From Acidobacteriota bacterium (lineage in GTDB: Bacteria > Acidobacteriota > Terriglobia > Bryobacterales > Bryobacteraceae), in NCBI GenBank assembly GCA_016201205.1, contig JACQDF010000127.1, positions 1 to 38,845 of the forward strand: a stretch of DNA of 38,845 bases. Reading direction: 5' to 3'. Positions 36,009 to 38,845 of this stretch are shown here, one piece after another (within the stretch, counting starts at the first letter, position 1; every line of letters begins with the position of its first letter). The notes beneath the pieces are model-generated. The model was not told the DNA's origin. It saw only the letters and a list, made by a program, of their open reading frames with translations, and did not search any database. Both the position numbers and the translations under genes were made by a program.

Positions 36009-36839
36009 ATGAGTGAACCCAACATCAAAGAAATTGTCAGGGAAAAATACGGCAAAGCCGCCTTGCGGGCCGTCACCGGCGGTGACGGCTGCTGCGGCGA
36101 CGGCTGCTGCGGAGCCGGGCCATCGGCCGGGGGCGCCGATCCCATCACCTCGAACCTCTACAGCACGGGCGAAACCAGCGAGCTTCCCGAGACCGCTGTG
36201 AAGGCGTCGCTCGGCTGTGGCAATCCCACCGCTCTGGCTGAATTGAGGCCTGGCGAGACGGTGCTGGATCTCGGAAGCGGCGGCGGCATCGATGTGCTGC
36301 TCTCGGCCAGACGCGTCGGGCCAGGGGGCAAGGCCTACGGCCTTGACATGACAGATGAGATGCTCGCGCTGGCCCGCGAGAACCAGCTCAAAGCGGGCGT
36401 CGAAAACGTCGAGTTCCTCAAAGGCGAGATCGAGAACATCCCGCTGCCGGAGAACACGGTCGACGTCATTATCTCGAATTGTGTGATCAATCTTTCCGCC
36501 GATAAGGACCGCGTGCTGCGCGAAGCGTTTCGCGTGCTGAAGCCCGGCGGGCGGTTTGCCGTTTCTGATGTTGTCACCCGCGGCGAGATCCCGCATGACA
36601 TTCGCCGGAGCATCCTGTTGTGGGTCGGTTGCCTGGCCGGTGCGTTGGAAGAGGACGAATACCGCGACAAGCTTGCCTCGGCCGGCTTTGAGAACATCGG
36701 CATCGAGCCTACTCGCATCTACAAGGTGGAAGACGCGCGTCAATTCCTGACCGGCCGCGGCCTGGATGTCGACCGTATCGCTCCTCTGGTCGATGGCAAA
36801 TTCATGAGCGCTTTTGTGCGCGCGCGAAAACCGCGCTAG
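36009..36839 (+). CDS. arsM: Arsenite S-adenosylmethionine methyltransferase
   Basis: 276 residues. ArsM methylates As(III) with SAM, giving mono-, di- and trimethyl arsenicals that leave by volatilisation or efflux. The N-terminal part has two Cys pairs ([11 protein letters not shown], residues 28-34). Then come [15 protein letters not shown] (Cys70, equivalent to the first conserved arsenite ligand), the SAM motif [30 protein letters not shown] (Cys158) and [14 protein letters not shown] (Cys208). All three conserved arsenic-binding cysteines are thus present. [15 protein letters not shown] is the methyltransferase post-motif. GAAGC precedes ATG 36009. The arsR-arsM pair is a compact arsenic detoxification unit. 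Confidence 0.95.
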   Translation: MSEPNIKEIVREKYGKAALRAVTGGDGCCGDGCCGAGPSAGGADPITSNLYSTGETSELPETAVKASLGCGNPTALAELRPGETVLDLGSGGGIDVLLSARRVGPGGKAYGLDMTDEMLALARENQLKAGVENVEFLKGEIENIPLPENTVDVIISNCVINLSADKDRVLREAFRVLKPGGRFAVSDVVTRGEIPHDIRRSILLWVGCLAGALEEDEYRDKLASAGFENIGIEPTRIYKVEDARQFLTGRGLDVDRIAPLVDGKFMSAFVRARKPR

Positions 36840-36841
36840 CG

Positions 36842-38566
36842 CTATTTCACCGATACAGTGGCGGTGACGGGCGTCGACCGTCCGGCGATCGTGACCACCA
36901 CCGACAGGTCCTTGGCGGCTCTTACGGTGCTGGGAACATTCACGTTCAGTTGAACAAGCCCTGCCAGCGAGCCGGGCACCGCGGTGGCCGAAATGACGCT
37001 GGCGGCATCCCCACCGATGGTAACCGAAGGCGTACTGTTGAGCACCGGCAGGGGGCTGGCGCCGGCGAGCTGTCCTTCGGGGTTCGGTAGGGGTGTGATG
37101 GCGCCGCCGCCAGTGAGGTACAGCACCAGGATGCCTCCTTTGCTCACCGGCGTGGAAGCCGCGTTGAGGCTGTAGGTTTGGGTAGCGGCGACATAATTCA
37201 GCGCCGCAGCCTGGCCGCGGCCGGAGCTGTCGACAGTGAACACGCCTGGATCCGAGGCGACGCCGTTAAAGGTCAACGCAGTGGAAGTCAGGTTGTTGTA
37301 CGTGACGCGCAACTTCAGCCCGTTCACCACCGGCAGGGTAAAGGGCGCCTGGCAGTTGATCAGATTGGCCTGGGCCAGGATAAGCGGCGCCGCAATCCAG
37401 GTATTCGAGCTGGCGGGGATCTCGAACTCGACCGTCGTCGCCGGTGTGCCAAGAGAAGTAGGGAAAGCGTTGTTGGCCGGGGTGGCGAGGATGGCCGTCG
37501 AGGGGCCGAGCCCGGCGCCGAAGATGGAGAAGATTTCGCCGGGGGCGAGCACCGGTGGCGTGGATTGTGCAGCGAAGCTCGCCGCGTTGGTGATCGCCTG
37601 CAACGTAGGGCCAGGCGGCGTGACGGTGAAGGCAATCTGGTTGGATACCGGCTGAGGTGAGTTGAGGACCGTGATGTTGAGGGCCCCCGGCGTGGTCAGG
37701 AGAGCCTTTGGAATGGTCGCAAGAACAGCGCCTGTGCTGATCCAGGTGGCTGGCAGATCGGTCGAGTTTGCTTTGACAACCGAGGCTTTGAACAAGTGGC
37801 TGCCGAGAATCGTGATCGTGGTGTCATTGGCGCCGATAGGAGCGGCGCTCGGCCAGAGCGAGGTCAGCACAGCGGCGCCGGGCGTGACGGTGAGAGTGAT
37901 GCTGATGGTGAGCGTCTTGTTTGCTGCCGTCTGTGAAGCGAGTGTTATACGGCCGGTATACGTCCCTGGTGTCATCCCGGTGGTGTCGGCGGAAGCCGCA
38001 ATCGCCACCGGGCTTCCCGATAGGGCGACCCCAACGGTAGGAGTAATCGAGAGCCAGGAGCCGCCGCTGCCGGCGGCTGTGAACGAAAACGGCTCGCCGT
38101 TGGTGGTCACCGTAATCGTTTGTGGGACAGGCAGGGAAGCGGCATCGGTTTGCCAGGTATAGGTGAGTGAAGCCGGCGTCGCGGCCATGGTCGGTGGTGG
38201 ATTTTTCACTACCAGAGTCACGGTCGCGGTGGCGGTATCCTGAACTCCAGGCGCCGTCACCTGCAACACGGCCACGTACGTACCCGCGATCAAGGAGGTC
38301 GGATTCACCCGCGCGCTGACGGAAGTGCCCGTCTTGCCGGTCGTTGGGGTGACGATGAGCCAGGGGGAGGCGGGCGTCACGGCAATCGTGAAATCAAGAG
38401 CAGTGCCCGAGCCGGATCGCTTGATCTGAAGGCTTTGCGCCACCGGCAAGGTGGTGGCGCCGATCTGGAAACTGAAGCTGACACTGGAGGGTGTGACGCT
38501 AAGGGTAGTGGCGGTTTGCGCCGACAGCGGCAGCCAAACAAGAAAGGCGAGCAACAGCCGCAGCAT
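36842..38566 (-). CDS. Secreted multi-domain protein with Solibacter-type C-terminal domain (TIGR03437)
   Basis: 574 residues. A signal peptide (MLRLLLAFLVWLPLSAQT) is followed by two BACON-like beta-sandwich domains (residues about 20-120 and 125-230: SVTPSSVSFSFQIGATTLPV, and SLTYTWQTDAASLPVPQTIT). Then come an IPT/TIG-like domain (ILGSHLFKASVVKANSTDLP) and a C-terminal domain of about 240 residues. That domain has AITNAASFAAQSTPPVLAPG then EIFSIFGAGLGPST, and ends VTIAGRSTPVTATVSVK. It matches the Solibacter uncharacterised C-terminal domain. It is likely surface or secreted and probably carbohydrate- or protein-binding. The gene is convergent with arsM (2 bases between stops). Confidence 0.85.
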   Translation of the reverse strand: MLRLLLAFLVWLPLSAQTATTLSVTPSSVSFSFQIGATTLPVAQSLQIKRSGSGTALDFTIAVTPASPWLIVTPTTGKTGTSVSARVNPTSLIAGTYVAVLQVTAPGVQDTATATVTLVVKNPPPTMAATPASLTYTWQTDAASLPVPQTITVTTNGEPFSFTAAGSGGSWLSITPTVGVALSGSPVAIAASADTTGMTPGTYTGRITLASQTAANKTLTISITLTVTPGAAVLTSLWPSAAPIGANDTTITILGSHLFKASVVKANSTDLPATWISTGAVLATIPKALLTTPGALNITVLNSPQPVSNQIAFTVTPPGPTLQAITNAASFAAQSTPPVLAPGEIFSIFGAGLGPSTAILATPANNAFPTSLGTPATTVEFEIPASSNTWIAAPLILAQANLINCQAPFTLPVVNGLKLRVTYNNLTSTALTFNGVASDPGVFTVDSSGRGQAAALNYVAATQTYSLNAASTPVSKGGILVLYLTGGGAITPLPNPEGQLAGASPLPVLNSTPSVTIGGDAASVISATAVPGSLAGLVQLNVNVPSTVRAAKDLSVVVTIAGRSTPVTATVSVK

Positions 38567-38574
38567 GCTAATTG

Positions 38575-38604
38575 CTTATCGGCGCAAAAAGAGGCAGTTT
38601 TCAA
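38575..38604 (-). promoter_or_regulatory. Possible promoter of the TIGR03437-type gene
   Basis: Reading on the minus strand: TTGAAA (38604-38599), 18 bases, GATAAG (38580-38575). The predicted start would be about two bases before ATG 38566, and no Shine-Dalgarno precedes that ATG, so the mRNA may be leaderless. Confidence 0.3.
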
Positions 38605-38693
38605 GGAAACCGGATTTTTCCGAAGCTCACAAAAGCCAGGAACTTCGCACACCAAGTTCATTACGTGAGTGATCAACGAGATAGGAGGAAATT

Positions 38694-38728
38694 CGCAAAT
38701 GCGAGCAAATGCGAGATTCGCATTTGCG
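38694..38728. promoter_or_regulatory. Palindromic operator-like site overlapping a -35 box
   Basis: CGCAAATGCGA (38694-38704), GCAAATGCGA (38705-38714), a 3-base loop and TCGCATTTGCG (38718-38728). The right arm is a perfect inverted match to both left copies, which are direct repeats of each other. The right arm covers the -35 box of the promoter at 38724-38751, as expected for a repressor site. Confidence 0.5.
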
Positions 38729-38751
38729 TTTTGCGGGTTTGGTGATATAAT
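38724..38751 (+). promoter_or_regulatory. Extended -10 promoter at the right edge
   Basis: TTGCGT (38724-38729), 16 bases, TATAAT (38746-38751) preceded by TGA, giving an extended -10 (TGATATAAT). It faces right into a gene outside or at the edge of the window. Confidence 0.5.
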
Positions 38752-38763
38752 TCTTGCAGTCAG

Positions 38764-38845
38764 ATGGAGGAAAGAGAGAACCTGGCCAAGCTTCCCATCC
38801 TCGCCCTGCGGAACCGCCGTGAGGGCCTGACAAAGCTTCTGCCTC
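38764..38845 (+). CDS. Possible start of a protein running off the right edge
   Basis: From ATG 38764 the frame is open to the window end with 27 codons (MEERENLAKLPILALRNRRE). The predicted transcription start lies only a few bases upstream and there is no Shine-Dalgarno, so this would be a near-leaderless message. Too little is present to identify it. A competing 43-codon frame (38699-38830) with a GGAGG upstream is closed and overlaps the operator-like palindrome. Confidence 0.3.
   Translation, partial: MEERENLAKLPILALRNRREGLTKLLP

Noticed and set aside
38699-38830. A 43-codon plus-strand frame with GGAGG upstream
   Set aside because: It is built largely from the operator-like palindrome, has no recognisable family, and begins upstream of the predicted promoter's -35 box.

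Overview
The window looks like chromosome of an acidobacterium of the Solibacter/Bryobacterales type. It is GC-rich, and the large exported protein at 36842-38566 ends in the C-terminal domain known mainly from Solibacter (TIGR03437 type). Many catabolic enzymes carry Tat or Sec signals, and short palindromic intergenic repeats recur. The assignment is inference; no rRNA or tRNA gene is visible.

Left part (1-3700): the 5' end of a TldE/PmbA protease gene runs off the left edge (minus strand). It is followed by a small graveyard holding truncated toxin-antitoxin genes (DUF433, HigB-like, HigA-like) and a broken partial copy of the same tldE sequence. Then come an exported-type RNase H-like exonuclease gene (YprB type) and a BON-domain lipoprotein/periplasmic protein. 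3714-8331 is a compact minus-strand operon with overlapping genes: PfkB sugar kinase, GT-C membrane glycosyltransferase, diaminopimelate epimerase (one catalytic Cys replaced by Ser) and a UDP-sugar dehydrogenase.

8403-15043 is mostly exported or accessory catabolism: a Tat-dependent enolase-superfamily enzyme, a DUF4160/DUF2442 pair bracketed by a repeat element, a D-aminoacylase-like amidohydrolase, a Tat-exported sugar-phosphate isomerase-like TIM barrel, a creatininase-family protein, a 94-bp tandem palindromic repeat, a DinB-like protein and a nucleotidyltransferase-like protein. gltB-gltD (15198-21248) encode glutamate synthase.

22105-26450 is a tightly coupled plus-strand operon: an enolase-superfamily enzyme, a NodB-type polysaccharide deacetylase, an acyl carrier protein and a NodE-like ketosynthase, followed by a wrecked sensor histidine kinase gene. 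The NodB + ACP + NodE-like ketosynthase combination is the best candidate for an undescribed system: it suggests synthesis of an N-deacetylated, acyl-modified saccharide. A bicupin gene follows.

27425-34362 (minus strand) is the translation/transcription core operon rimP-nusA-infB with an MFS exporter downstream and an LRR protein upstream. The rimP leader carries a terminator-like hairpin through which transcription must pass. 34392-36839 (plus strand) has a strong promoter, a leader built of six hairpin repeats, a TIM-barrel isomerase, an ArsR regulator and the arsenite methyltransferase ArsM. The window ends with the TIGR03437-type surface protein and a promoter with a palindromic operator-like site at the right edge.

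A recurring theme is genes damaged by clean internal deletions: the tldE copy, the HigB-like and HigA-like genes, and the histidine kinase.
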